A stretch of 64,000 bases of DNA, from assembly GCA_025060195.1 (NCBI GenBank), contig JANXCQ010000020.1:21875-85874 (forward strand). The letters run 5' to 3'. Shown piece after piece: positions 20,065 through 29,633 of the stretch. Origin of the DNA: Gemmatales bacterium. GTDB taxonomy: Bacteria; Planctomycetota; Planctomycetia; Gemmatales; HRBIN36. The notes under the pieces were generated by a model, which was not told where the DNA came from, ran no database searches, and saw only the letters and a program-made list of their open reading frames with translations. The position numbers and the translations under genes were made by a program. The number at the start of each line of letters is the position of its first letter. Position 1 is the first letter of the stretch.

Positions 20065-23000
20065 TTGCCCACGCAGACCTGGGAGAACGCGCTCAATGCG
20101 GACGCCAGCAGTGCTAACAGCGACGAAGTGTTGTTGGTGCCGCCCGAATTAACGCATCACGACCGCTACGAAGTGGTGCGCGTGCTAAGTACCGGCGGCA
20201 TGGGAACCGTATACCTGGCGCGGCACAAGATCATGAAGCGGATGGTTGCGTTGAAGACTATTCATCCGCGCTTTACGACCGACGCCGCCAGCGTCGAGCG
20301 ATTTCGCCGGGAGGTACAGGTTTGCGCGAAAATCCAGCATCCGAACATCGCCCTTGCCTACGACGCGGAGAAAATCGGTTCGTCGTATTACTTAGTCATG
20401 GAATACATCGAGGGAGAAACGATCAGCCGCCGGCTGGCGCGGGAGGGGCGGTTTTCCGTGGCCGAGGTATGCTCAGTCGGCATTGCAGTCCTGTCCGCGC
20501 TTCAACATTTGCATGAACTTGGGCTGGTGCATCGCGACGTGAAGCCGTCGAACCTAATGCGGACGGCCAAGGGGCAGATCAAGTTGCTCGATTTTGGTCT
20601 GGCTCGCCTCACGACGGATTATAAGCCCGAAAACGACGAGATCACGGGCGTGGGCGTGACGATGGGCACGGCGGACTACATTGCGCCGGAGCAGGCGCGC
20701 GACGCCCGAGCTGCGGACATCCGGGCCGACATTTACAGTCTTGGTTGCACGCTCTATCACATGCTCGTCGGCAAACCGCCGTTTCCGACCGGCACTCCGA
20801 TGGAAAAAAATCGTTCGCCACATGATTGAGGAGCCGCCGCGCATCGAGTCGCTGGTTGAGGACATCCCCACAGAACTCGCCGCTCTCATTCGCCGGATGA
20901 TGGCCAAGGATCCGGCTCAGCGATTCGCGACTCCCGCGGAGGCGATGGTGCTGCTCCAAGCAATTCTCGACCAATTAAAGCCGACCGGTTCTCTTCCTCG
21001 GCGACGGAACAAGCTTGTGCCGATGCTCGTCATGAGCACGGCTTTTTGCTTGGCAATTCTTGCAGTCGTGCTAATATTCGGCTCGCGAAAGGACGTATCC
21101 GTTACCGAAGGGCCGGGTAAGGAGAACGACGTATCCGTTGCCAAAAGGCCCGGAGAAGAGTTAGCTGTTTTCGGTCCGGCTGAAGGGCCACCTGTCGGCA
21201 TCCCCTGGAGCGACGATCCGCAGACGCTCGTGCGCAGCTTTATCGGCCATGAAGGCCAAGTGAATGGGTTGGCCCTCGCGCCCGACGCTCGCGAACTCGT
21301 GACCGCTGGATGGGACGGGACTGTGCGCGTTTGGGATGTGGAGACCGGTAACGAACTGCGACGATGGCGTGCGGCCCGACAACAGGTTTGGGGTCTGGCC
21401 CTCAGTCCCAACGGCCGGTTTGTCGTAACCTCCGGATCCGGCGCTCCCCAACAAGAACACCTAGGCGCTGTTGGCGAATTCGATCCGCGGATCTGGCGAG
21501 TCCATGATGGCTCGCTGGTCGGCTCCCTGCCTGCTGGCAAGGAACGCATCGTTTCGTTGGCCATGGCCCACTCTGGTAAGGTCGTGTACGGATGTGGAGA
21601 TGAAGAAGTGGTTCGAGCCTGGTCCCTGCCCCATGGTACGATCCTGTGGCAACAGCGGTTGTATCCCGGATTTACCTGTACCACACTTACCATTTTTCCT
21701 GACGACCGAATTCTGGCCGTCGCCAGCCGCGACATCTCTTTCCTCGACGCGGCGACCGGAAAGGTACTCCGTCGCGGAGTGGGACATCAACTTCCAATCT
21801 TGAAACTTGCTTTCTCCCCGGATGGCCAGCACCTCGTCTCCGGGTCAGTCGATCGAACCATCCGCCTTTGGGACTCTGCCACAGGCCTGGAAATTCAGAG
21901 GTGGCCCGTTCAACGCACTGGCGTGAGCACGCTGGCGTATTCACCAAAGGGGCGCGAGATCGCCGTCGCGAATGGACTATTTTTTAGCCAACCGCGATGG
22001 TATCCAGCCGGATTTGATAACGGATGGCGCATTTGGTCTGTCGAATGCTGCGGCATCAGTCGGTGCGACGGGCTGGGCGAAACAGTAACGGCCATGGCGT
22101 TCACTCCCGATGGTCAGCACCTGCTCACCGGGAGCGTTGAGGGGTCAGTCTGTCTCTGGCGCCTCACGAATGCGCCCGCATCAGCCTCCCCCACAAATTC
22201 CGGCGATTTCGACCAAGTCATCCATCTTACTAAAGAGCAAATGGAGAAGTGGATCGATGGTTTGCGGCCCCGACGAATGAGGCCGATCTTCATTTACGCT
22301 TATGAACACGGCGGAAAAGTTCTGTACTCGGGAACAGCGGTGGCTAATCTGGACGGGCTGCGCTGGTTGGTTCAACTGAGCATACCCAAGTCAGTGTACG
22401 ATTTCAAATTTCGAAGCATATCGGATCGGGGTTTTGGGCCTACTTGGGTCATGGAGCATCGCGCGGATGCCAGGGAAGGAAGGTTAATCGCCATTTGGGA
22501 GGCCGGACGCGGGTACTGGGCCTCCTGGCAGCTAGTTAATCGAGATGTGTTCTTCGAATACATCAAGAAAATGAAGGCCGAGAACTTGGTCCCAGTGCTG
22601 ATTATGCCGTACCAGACCGAGCCAGAGCAAAAGACTTCCAGCGTCTTTACCACTTCAGGGGGGCGAGCACATGTTTGGGCTGTGGACATCTCAGCGGGCG
22701 AATTTCAGGAATTTTCAAAGAAGTACCCTGCCGACCAGTATCGGCTGATTTCGCTGGCGATCTATCCAGTGAACAATGAATTGCGATACGCAGCCGTGTG
22801 GCGGCAGGACGCGGACTGCGTGCCCTGGATTTACCGGCTCGATATGACCTACTCCGAATTCACTGAAGCAATGACCAAAGAAAAGGCACGCGGCTATCGG
22901 CTCGATCGCTTGACAACATATCCGCGCAATGGCGAGATTCGTTTCGGAGCGGTGTGGGTCCGCGCAAGGCCATATGATCCTGACCTGCGGCGCGCTGGTA

Positions 23001-24031
23001 CTGTTCCTGCGGAACTGAAGCCGATCGACGACGCCATGATCAAATTCATGAGCGAACGCGACATCACCGCTGGGGCCGTCGCGGTGATTAAAAACGGCCG
23101 GGTTGTCATGTCAGCTGGATATGGCAATCGCGATTCCGCGGGCTTGCATCCGACGCAGGCCGACACGCCCTTTCGCATCGCCAGCCTGACCAAGCCGATC
23201 ACGGCAGCGTTCGTCCGCAAGCTCATCGCCGACGGCAAACTCTCCGAGGACGCCCCCGTACTTCCTTTACTCAAAATTGAACCGCTGCCTGGCTCTGTTG
23301 TTGATCCGCGCTGGAACAAGATTACGGTAAGGCATTTGCTAAAACACCAGGGTGGATGGGACTGCAACGCCAGTTTTGATCCGATGTTTCGCTCGCTGGA
23401 TATACTTAAAGCGGTAGGTAAGCCGGGCCCGCCGACGCCCCAGGACGTGGTTCGCTACATGCTTGGCAAGCCGTTGCAATTCGAGCCGGGTACAAAGTCG
23501 GTGTATTCGAATTTCGGGTATTGTCTGTTGGGCCGCGTCATAGAAACCGTCACTGGAAAAACGTATATTGAAGCGGTTCGATCCGAAATGCTAATCCCTA
23601 TGGGCCTGACCCAAATCGACTTGGGCCGGACGCTGCCAGATCAACGACTACTGGAGGAACCTGAATATCAGGACGAAGCCCAAGGCCGAAGCGTATTTGC
23701 TGAGCACAAAGAGAGACTGGTCCCATTTCCTGATGGCGCGTTCTGCCTCGAACACATGGATGCGCACGGCGGCCTGATCGCGCCTATGGATCAGCTGGCC
23801 AAGTTTTTCGCGGCCTACATGGTCGACGGAACCGCGGCAAGGCCAGGCACGCGTGAGGTTCTCTTCGGGAGCATGCCTGGCACGTATTCCATGATGCTCC
23901 GTTTACCGGATGAAGTGGTCATTACGGCCGCGTTTAACCGCCGATGCGACTCCTCGGGGCGAGAGTATTCGTTGATTGCACCCATGATGGAGGACGCGGT
24001 GAAAAAGATCGCTCGATGGCCCTCCCCGTAA
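20065..24031 (+). pseudogene. Ser/Thr kinase - WD40 - polyglycine-hydrolase-like repeat - beta-lactamase fold giant protein, frameshifted at A7
   Basis: The kinase domain is complete in motifs: STGGMGTVYLARH, VALKTIH, LVHRDVKPSNLM, LLDFGLARL and YIAPEQ. After PPFPTGTPMEK the frame breaks at an A7 run (20,813-20,819); six As would restore it. Downstream come the kinase end, a transmembrane helix (MLVMSTAFCLAILAVVLIFG), WD40 repeats (GWDGTVRVWDVETGNELRRW, FSPDGQHLVSGSVDRTIRLW) and tandem repeats ending YPVNNELRYAAVW. The C-terminus is a serine beta-lactamase/transpeptidase-like domain with SLTK and YSN. A second break near 20,065 may affect the N-terminus. The total is about 1,320 residues, an unusual chain of signalling, scaffold and hydrolase modules. 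Confidence 0.7.
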
Positions 24032-24103
24032 TGACGAATAGTCCGATCACCAAATTACGACTTTGTTTGGTTCACTGTTTTACCTTCCCAAGAAGCGACT
24101 GAA

Positions 24104-24364
24104 TCAATCGCTAATGACGATTACGGCGCTAGTTGTGAGAACGTCCGCTCTATCAATCCTAGCAAGACACAGAGACTCTGTCGAACGTGCCCTCAAGAGC
24201 AAGGGCGCATCGGTGTTGACCAGGTGGATTGTGGCACGGGCATTCAGCCCCTGAGACAGCAACCGGTCCACGTCCTCTACCTGGCTGCTATCGCCGCAGA
24301 GGAGCCGATGATCAACCAGGACCCACAGGTCGCCCGACTTGACCCTCACCCGGCCTTTGGCCAC
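24104..24364 (-). pseudogene. phage DNA methyltransferase fragment
   Basis: The frame gives RVKSGDLWVLVDHRLLCGDS and IHLVNTDAPL. This matches the start of N4/N6-adenine or cytosine methylase domains that follow a ParB domain in phage proteins (GDxWxLGxHRLLCGDS, then TDPPY). The catalytic DPPY is changed to DAPL and the rest is lost after about 24,200. The ParB half of the same gene lies at 24,674-24,877, with repeat hairpins in between. Confidence 0.6.
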
Positions 24365-24426
24365 CCTCTCCCACGGGGGAGGGTTTCATATGCCCCCGAT
24401 CCCCCTGTCCCGCTTGCGGGAGAGGG
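24364..24426. repeat. pair of REP-like hairpins
   Basis: Two adjacent GC-rich inverted repeats: CCCTCTCCC-acg-GGGGAGGG (24,364-24,383) and CCCTGTCCCGC-tt-GCGGGAGAGGG (24,403-24,426, one mismatch). Short palindromes of this form occur as scattered intergenic repeats in many GC-rich bacteria. Here they sit inside the broken ParB-methylase gene. Confidence 0.6.
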
Positions 24427-24673
24427 TTGAGGTGAGGGTCGTTAAGGCAAATCGTCGGTGTCGAATTAGGCTACCTCGAGTTTCTCGAAAAACACCGGGG
24501 GCTGACGCCCCTGGCTCGGCCGCCAGAAGTATCACATCTAAATCAACTACGAACTCAAATAATTGATTTTTGTAAATGTTACGTGTAACTAGTTATGTTA
24601 GACATTTAATGCTGCACGCCATGACTGGTATATATCACTGACCATTGTACCAATTGTTCTTACGTTTCCCGAG

Positions 24674-24877
24674 TCAGTTCTCGCCTAAATGCAGCAACTC
24701 CTCTCCCCACTCGAGCTTAATGGCGGCCTTGTAGCGGGTGTGGCCGACAATGATGACCCCGTCGGGATTGACGATGATGGGCTGGCGGAAGCCGAACTCG
24801 CGGATGGAGGCGGCCACGGCAGCGACGGCGTCGTCGTTGTGGCGGGGGTTGAGGCCATCGAGAAGACCAAACGCCAA
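24674..24877 (-). pseudogene. ParB-like nuclease domain fragment
   Basis: The sequence [40 protein letters not shown] is a classic ParB/Sulfiredoxin-like domain core, with the GHTR motif present. It ends [11 protein letters not shown] at a stop. The 5' side is cut near 24,850, where a plus-strand isochorismatase fragment starts. It is the N-terminal half of the phage ParB-methylase gene. Confidence 0.65.
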
Positions 24878-25246
24878 ACGCTACTGATGGCCGGCATCCT
24901 CACAAGCGTCTGCATGGCCTTTCCTGCGCTGAGCGCCGTTGAGGCCGGATACAAGGTCTTCTGCATTATTGACGCTTCGGGCAACTGGTATAAGATGGCG
25001 ACCGACATCACTATTGCCCGCATTGCTCAGGCCGGAGCAGTGCCGATCGACACGTATGCTGTGTTGTACGAACTCATGAGTAAGTGGAATCGTCCCGATG
25101 CGATGCACTTCGCACAGGTCATGATGGATCACATTGTCCCGCCTTATCGGGCGCTGACCGAAGGCTACGACAAGGCGCAGAACGTGCTGAAGGTCGGACG
25201 GGAAACCAAACTCAAACACCTGGAGGCTGCTGAAGCGAAGAAGTGA
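24850..25246 (+). pseudogene. isochorismatase-family hydrolase, 5'-truncated (integron cassette gene)
   Basis: From [20 protein letters not shown] the frame reads the C-terminal half of a cysteine hydrolase. The family's nucleophile region (AGxxTxVC) is present as AGILTSVC, followed by [20 protein letters not shown] and [20 protein letters not shown]. About 130 of the usual 190-200 residues remain. It stops four bases before a well-formed attC site, so it was probably a gene cassette. The upstream ORF extension overlaps the phage ParB gene and is not real. Confidence 0.65.
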
Positions 25247-25249
25247 TCC

Positions 25250-25309
25250 GCCTGACAACCGGTTGCAGCGTACGGCGCTCCGCGCCGCGGCTGAACCGGA
25301 GGGTTCGGC
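25250..25309 (+). repeat. integron attC recombination site (60 bp)
   Basis: The four blocks expected of attC are present. R'' is GCCTGAC (25,250-25,256), L'' CCGGTTGCAGC (25,259-25,269), L' GCTGAACCGG (25,290-25,299) and R' GTTCGGC (25,303-25,309). L'' and L' pair perfectly except for one extra G in L'', the extrahelical base that sets strand choice. A CGGCGC-TCC-GCGCCG hairpin forms the centre. R' and R'' each differ by about one base from the consensus. It lies exactly between two ORFs read in the same direction. Confidence 0.75.
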
Positions 25310-25326
25310 GTGCGGAGGTGCGGCTG

Positions 25327-25764
25327 ATGTGGGAAGTCACGATCCGTGGCGAGGGCGGCGGGTTCCTGAACATCGCGCTCATCAGCCGGCCTCATCCCGA
25401 GGCCTCTGACTACTGGGACAGCAACTGGATCAGCGCATCCGTGGAGGTGAAGGCTGGTGGGTTCCGCGGGTCGGCCAGCGGACACCTGCGGGCTGAGGAG
25501 TTGGCCGAGTTCCATCGTCAGCTCGCACAGCTTCAGGAGTCGCTGTGGGGCACCGCCGAGTTCACAACGATGGAGGGGTGGCTGTCTATCCGGGTCGAGG
25601 GCGACGGCCTGGGGCATATGACCTGTCGGGTCGTCGTCCGGGATGAGCCGAGCGTCGGCAACACTCTCGACTGCACGCTCCGCACCGACCAGACGTTCAC
25701 CCGGTCCACGGTCGCGGAACTGGCCGCCGCGGTACAGGTGTTCCCGGTCGTGGGCAGCCCCTGA
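25327..25764 (+). CDS. WapI-family-like immunity protein (integron cassette gene)
   Basis: Beginning at MWEVTIRGEGGGFLNIALIS, the protein of about 145 residues matches the WapI immunity pattern. It has ISASVEVKAGGFRGSASGHL, AEELAEFHRQLAQLQESLWG, AEFTTMEGWLSIRVEGDGLG and a late DQTFTRSTVAELA with a terminal FPVV. WapI proteins neutralise contact-dependent toxins. The ATG lies about 18 bases after the attC R' core, the usual cassette spacing. No cognate toxin adjoins it. Cassette-borne immunity without toxin is plausible as protection from neighbours. Confidence 0.65.
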   Translation: MWEVTIRGEGGGFLNIALISRPHPEASDYWDSNWISASVEVKAGGFRGSASGHLRAEELAEFHRQLAQLQESLWGTAEFTTMEGWLSIRVEGDGLGHMTCRVVVRDEPSVGNTLDCTLRTDQTFTRSTVAELAAAVQVFPVVGSP

Positions 25765-25790
25765 CGCAGTCCCAGGAACTTACCAAGGAT

Positions 25791-25859
25791 GACGCAATCC
25801 CTTCGCCGGACGCGGCGCGCACCCTCCGCGCCGGCTCCACGAAGCGGTTTTGGTGCGTC
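25791..25859. repeat. imperfect long hairpin, possible degenerate attC
   Basis: GACGCA (25,791) pairs with TGCGTC (25,854), CTTCG with CGAAG (25,840), and a GGCGCG/CGCGCC inner stem caps it. It lies just after the WapI-like gene, where a second attC would be expected, but no RYYYAAC or GTTRRRY cores are visible. It could equally be a terminator or an IS end. Confidence 0.3.
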
Positions 25860-25915
25860 TCGTTCTACTTCTCGGTCGCCGTGGTTTGACGGGTCGGGCG
25901 CTTGACACCTGGCTG

Positions 25916-27311
25916 TCATTCATTAACGATCTCGCCGTCGGGTGTGACTGGCACCACCTCGCCGTCGGCCATGGTCACCGTTTCTAGCTTCGGCTCGATC
26001 TTTTTCAGCTCATAACCCAACTCCCGCGTCCGGCGGTGCAGTTGCCTTTGCAAATGGTCGCGCACTTGCTCGGCATAAGCCGCTTCCTGCTTTCGAATGT
26101 ATGCAATGCCGTGACCCATCAGGTTGTAGAGGATGCGGACTAGCTTGTGGGCCGTGGTGGTGATCGCCTTGGAGGCGCCCAGCCGGGCGCGTTGCCGACG
26201 CAAGAAAGCGCCGAGGTAGCTGTGGCTGCGTACCAGGCTTCACGGGACCAAGCGCAATGCCGACGCCGCGCGATTCTTGTCCTTGCGCATCTTGCTTGAC
26301 CGTACCTTGCTGCCCATCTTCTTCCAGTTGGGGCACAGGACAAGCCAACTGGCGAAGTGCTTAACCGTCGGCCAGTTAGAGAAGTCGGTGCCCAACTCGC
26401 TCACCAAAGCCGAGGCGTGGATATCATCGATGCCTTCGATCGCCGTCAAATCAATGCTGACCAAGTAGTAGAGGGCCGTGCGCACGTCGAATCGTGGATC
26501 GTGTGGCTTGCGGCCACGCACGCGCGCGGCTTGGGCAGCAAGGGCGGCAGCGTCAGCTGCTTGGCCATCGCCCGCAACTGGGCCGCGATCCCTTTGTCCA
26601 GCTCCGCAATCACGACCTGATACTGCTCCCACATCTTCAACGCAGCGTCAACTCGGTCACGTGCTCCACGCAATAACGGCCCGTCAACGCCACCGCGATC
26701 TCTTCTTGCATGTGCTTGCAACGACGGTCGCGCAGCTTGGCCAACCGCTGCGGATCACGCTCACCGGCGACGATGGCGCGGAGGATCTTCAACCCCGTCA
26801 CGCCGGTGATGTCGCCGAGCACCTCGGTCAGCTTCAGGTTTATCAGCTCCAGCGCCTTTTGCATCCGCTGAACGTGCTGGCCCGATTGCCGCACGTGATG
26901 GTCGCATTGCCGCACCAGGTCGCGGAGCGTCTACGTCGCCTCGTCGGGTTGGAAGATCGACGGCAACAGGTTGTGGCGATGCAGCCGCTGAATCCACTGA
27001 CAATTACGTCGATCTGTCTTGGGCCGGCCCTTGATCTGGCCGGTGAACGTGGGCGACGTCGTGACTACGTAGAAGGCGACTTCGAGCAAGGTCAGGAACA
27101 GAACGTGGCCGTAGGCGCCGGTCGATTCGAGGGCGACGGTAGTGACACCGCACTGTCGCGGCCAGGCGACCAGCGCGCGTAGGCCGGGCGTGTGGGCGGG
27201 GAACTCTCGGATAGCCGCGTCGCCGCCGTCGGCACCGATGCAGACCCAGTGGCTGGCATCGCCGACGTCGATGCCGGCGGCGTGCGTCCGCTGGATCGGC
27301 AGCGACGCCAA
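25916..27311 (-). pseudogene. IS110-family transposase, multiply broken
   Basis: The N-terminus MASLPIQRTHAAGIDVGDAS has the DEDD catalytic pattern (Asp in GIDVG, Glu in ALESTGAYG, Asp in GRPKTDRRNCQWIQRLH). The C-terminal transposase_20 part includes IEGIDDIHASALVSELGTDF and NWPTVKHFASWLVLCPNWKK. Defects are TAG at 26,931-26,933 after QPDEAT, a frame change near 26,640, and TGA at 26,240-26,242 after RLVP, where the family has Trp. IS110 elements lack terminal repeats, so the edges cannot be placed. Confidence 0.8.
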
Positions 27312-27576
27312 TTCGGCGCAGGGCTTTGAGCCAAGATTCTGCGTCGCCCTGCCAGACTCCTTGGTGTCGAATGACGAAACACAAGGCGTCCGGCGTGGGG
27401 AGTCGGCAAAAGGGCGTCAGCCGTCCCAACGGGATCAGCCGTGGTCGAGAGCGCCGGGCAAGCGGCAACTCTGGCGGCGGCCGTCATCAAACGAGTGGGC
27501 CGAAAATCGCTCCCCAGCCCAGTCGAACCAACGGGCCGAGCTGGTGTGGCTCTCAGCACCAGATAGGAGTCACGCA
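27312..27576 (-). other. non-coding flank of IS110 transposase
   Basis: No gene is supported between the transposase start and the truncated prim-pol. In IS110 elements the non-coding end upstream of the transposase encodes the bridge RNA that pairs target and donor. I could not fold the region by eye. Confidence 0.3.
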
Positions 27577-27954
27577 TCAACGCCAGACGCCGGGGGCGAG
27601 CTTGCCGGTCGAGCACTTCCACGCCTTCCCTTCGGGCCGGCGGAAGAGGATATGGCGACCGCCGTGCGGCGTCACGGCGATGGCCCCGGCCGAGGCCAGG
27701 TCGGCGGCTTGGTCCGTGTCAGTGGGCCAAGGGTTATTCCGGCGGTCGAGGTCGAGGACGACCAAGCCGGCCGTCGGCAGGCCGATATTGGCCTGGGGAT
27801 GCTCCTTCCACCACCGCTCGATCTGTTCCAGGTCGTTCGTGGCCTCGTGGAAGCCGCGGGCGACCAGCGGTCGTTCGCCGGCCGGTGCGCAAGGGAAGAC
27901 CGGGTAGCCCAACTCAGCGTAACGGAGGGCGGCAGAGACGAGATCGTTTGCCAT
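27577..27954 (-). pseudogene. prim-pol domain protein, C-terminally truncated
   Basis: The start MANDLVSAALRYAELGYPVF overlaps the helicase stop (ATGA). The bifunctional DNA primase/polymerase N-terminal domain is clear: PCAPAGERPLVARGFHEAT, ANIGLPTAGLVVLDLDRRNN with the metal-binding DLD, and AVTPHGGRHILFRRP with the catalytic His. It ends LAPGVWR-TGA, where the family continues for at least 60 more residues. The truncation coincides with the edge of the IS110/cassette block. It would have primed replication together with the adjacent helicase. Confidence 0.7.
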
Positions 27955-29633
27955 CACCACGGCACCTCCTCGGCAGCGACGAGATTGGCCCCGAACGGAA
28001 GGTCGAAGGCCTCTTCGGGAAGGTCGCTTTCATCAACCGGCGGCGGAATCTCGCCCAGCTCGTAGCCGATGATCCGGTCGCAGTCTTCGCCCGAGACTGA
28101 CCGCACGGTGATGGACCTGATCCCCGCGAGTCTGCCGGATTTGGCCAAGGTGACCGCCTCCTCGGCCGTCTCTGGCACGCGCTCGTGCGAGCGGCGTCGC
28201 CACCACTCGAACACCTTGGCCCGGACGTAGCCGGTATGCTCGAAGCAGGCCCACTCGGATTTCACCAGGTGCCAGCCGACGCGGTAATCGACCCGCATCG
28301 ACTGCGGGGCGCCGTGCTTGCGGTGAACGCTGTAAAAAACCTCGCGGACGACGTAGGTGGTGGTGACCTGGCCGGAGAGGATGCCCGCCTCACTCGCCTT
28401 GGCATCGTGCTTGGAACGTTCCGGCGGCGGGAACTCGTAGCCGCACTCGGGACAGTGGGCGTGGCCGGCAGCGATAAGGGCTCGGCACTCGGGGCATTCC
28501 TTGGCTGGAGCCTGACCCCCTTCCCCGGCAGGACGTTCCCGGACCTTGACCTGGTCGACCGGCCCGTGCCGCAGCACGTTGCCGCCGAAGTCGAGCACCA
28601 GGCAGTTCGCCTTGCCGGGGTGGAGCCGAAACCCCCGGCCCACCATCTGGTAATAGAGCCCCGCCGACAGGGTCGGCCGCAACGGGACGACGCTGTCGAT
28701 GTGCGGGGCATCGAAGCCGGTCGTGAGGACGTTGACGTTGGCCAGATACTTCAAATCGCCTGAGCGGAAGTGCTCCAGGATGCCGTCCCACTCCCGGATC
28801 GGCAGGTCGCCCGGGACCAGGCCGCACTCCAGGCCGTGCTGGTCCCCTAAGACGCGGACAATGTGCTGGCCGCGCTTGATGCCACTGGCGAAGATCAAGA
28901 CCGCTTTGCGATCACCAGTGGCGTCGACAACCTCCCGACAGGCGGTTTCCACCAGGCGGTCGTCGTCCATCAGGGCCTCGACCTTGTCGGCCACGAACTC
29001 GCCAGCCCGCACGTGCAGGTGGCTGAAATCGGCCTTAGCCACCCCCGCTTTAGTGACGAGCGGGCAGAGGTAGCCCGGGACGATCAGCTCGCGGACACCC
29101 ACTTCGTAACAGATGTGGTTGAGGAACCCCTCCGGCGTGCAGATCGACCCGGTCTTGAGCCGAAACGGCGTGGCCGTAAAGCCGATGACCCGCAGGTTAG
29201 GATTGACGATCCGGGCCTCGGCTGGGAACTGCCGGTACATGCCGTCACCATCCGGCGGGATGAGATGCGCCTCGTCGACGAGGACCAGGTCGAACGGCTC
29301 GAACTCGCAGGCCCGCTGGTAGACCGACTGGATGCTGGCAACGATGACCGGCGCGCGTCGGTCCCGCCGCTTGAGGCCCGCCAAGTAGATGCCGAAGCGG
29401 ACCTCAGGGCAGACGCGGGTAAGCTTGTCGGCGGTCTGCTCAAGCAGTTCCTTGACGGGGGCCAGGACCAGCACCCGGCCGTCCCAGCGGGTCGCCGCGT
29501 CCTTGCAGATCCTGGCCATGACCGGCGTCTTGCCGTCTGCCGTCGGGATGACGACGCAGGGGTTGTCGTCCCGCGTCCGCAGGTGGTCGTAGACGGCGGC
29601 CACGGCGGCCTGCTGGTAGTCGCGCAGGATCAT
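27954..29633 (-). CDS. phage DEAD/DEAH-box (SF2) helicase with zinc ribbon
   Basis: An intact protein of 559 residues from MILRDYQQAAVAAVYDHLRT. Motif I is VIPTADGKT, a variant of PTGxGKT. Motif II is LVDEAHLIP, motif III GFTATPFRL and motif VI QMVGRGFRLHPGK. A Cys4 zinc ribbon (CPECRALIAAGHAHCPECGY) follows, and then an extra basic domain. It resembles the UvrB/RecQ-like helicases of phage replication modules. Its ATG overlaps the RusA stop (ATGA), and its stop overlaps the prim-pol start, so the three form a translationally coupled replication block. Confidence 0.85.
   Translation of the reverse strand: MILRDYQQAAVAAVYDHLRTRDDNPCVVIPTADGKTPVMARICKDAATRWDGRVLVLAPVKELLEQTADKLTRVCPEVRFGIYLAGLKRRDRRAPVIVASIQSVYQRACEFEPFDLVLVDEAHLIPPDGDGMYRQFPAEARIVNPNLRVIGFTATPFRLKTGSICTPEGFLNHICYEVGVRELIVPGYLCPLVTKAGVAKADFSHLHVRAGEFVADKVEALMDDDRLVETACREVVDATGDRKAVLIFASGIKRGQHIVRVLGDQHGLECGLVPGDLPIREWDGILEHFRSGDLKYLANVNVLTTGFDAPHIDSVVPLRPTLSAGLYYQMVGRGFRLHPGKANCLVLDFGGNVLRHGPVDQVKVRERPAGEGGQAPAKECPECRALIAAGHAHCPECGYEFPPPERSKHDAKASEAGILSGQVTTTYVVREVFYSVHRKHGAPQSMRVDYRVGWHLVKSEWACFEHTGYVRAKVFEWWRRRSHERVPETAEEAVTLAKSGRLAGIRSITVRSVSGEDCDRIIGYELGEIPPPVDESDLPEEAFDLPFGANLVAAEEVPW

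Noticed and set aside
24364..24426. Hairpins as a transcription terminator
   Set aside because: No T-run follows and the pair matches the style of dispersed REP-like repeats.
24689..24850. N-terminal extension of the isochorismatase ORF
   Set aside because: It is the antisense of the ParB fragment and shows no family resemblance.
26240..26933. IS110 stops as support for recoding
   Set aside because: The transposase also has a TGA at a Trp position and a frame change, so its TAG is best explained as decay.
27142..28065. Long plus-strand ORF over IS110, prim-pol and helicase
   Set aside because: Arg/Gly/Ala-rich shadow of minus-strand genes in GC-rich DNA.
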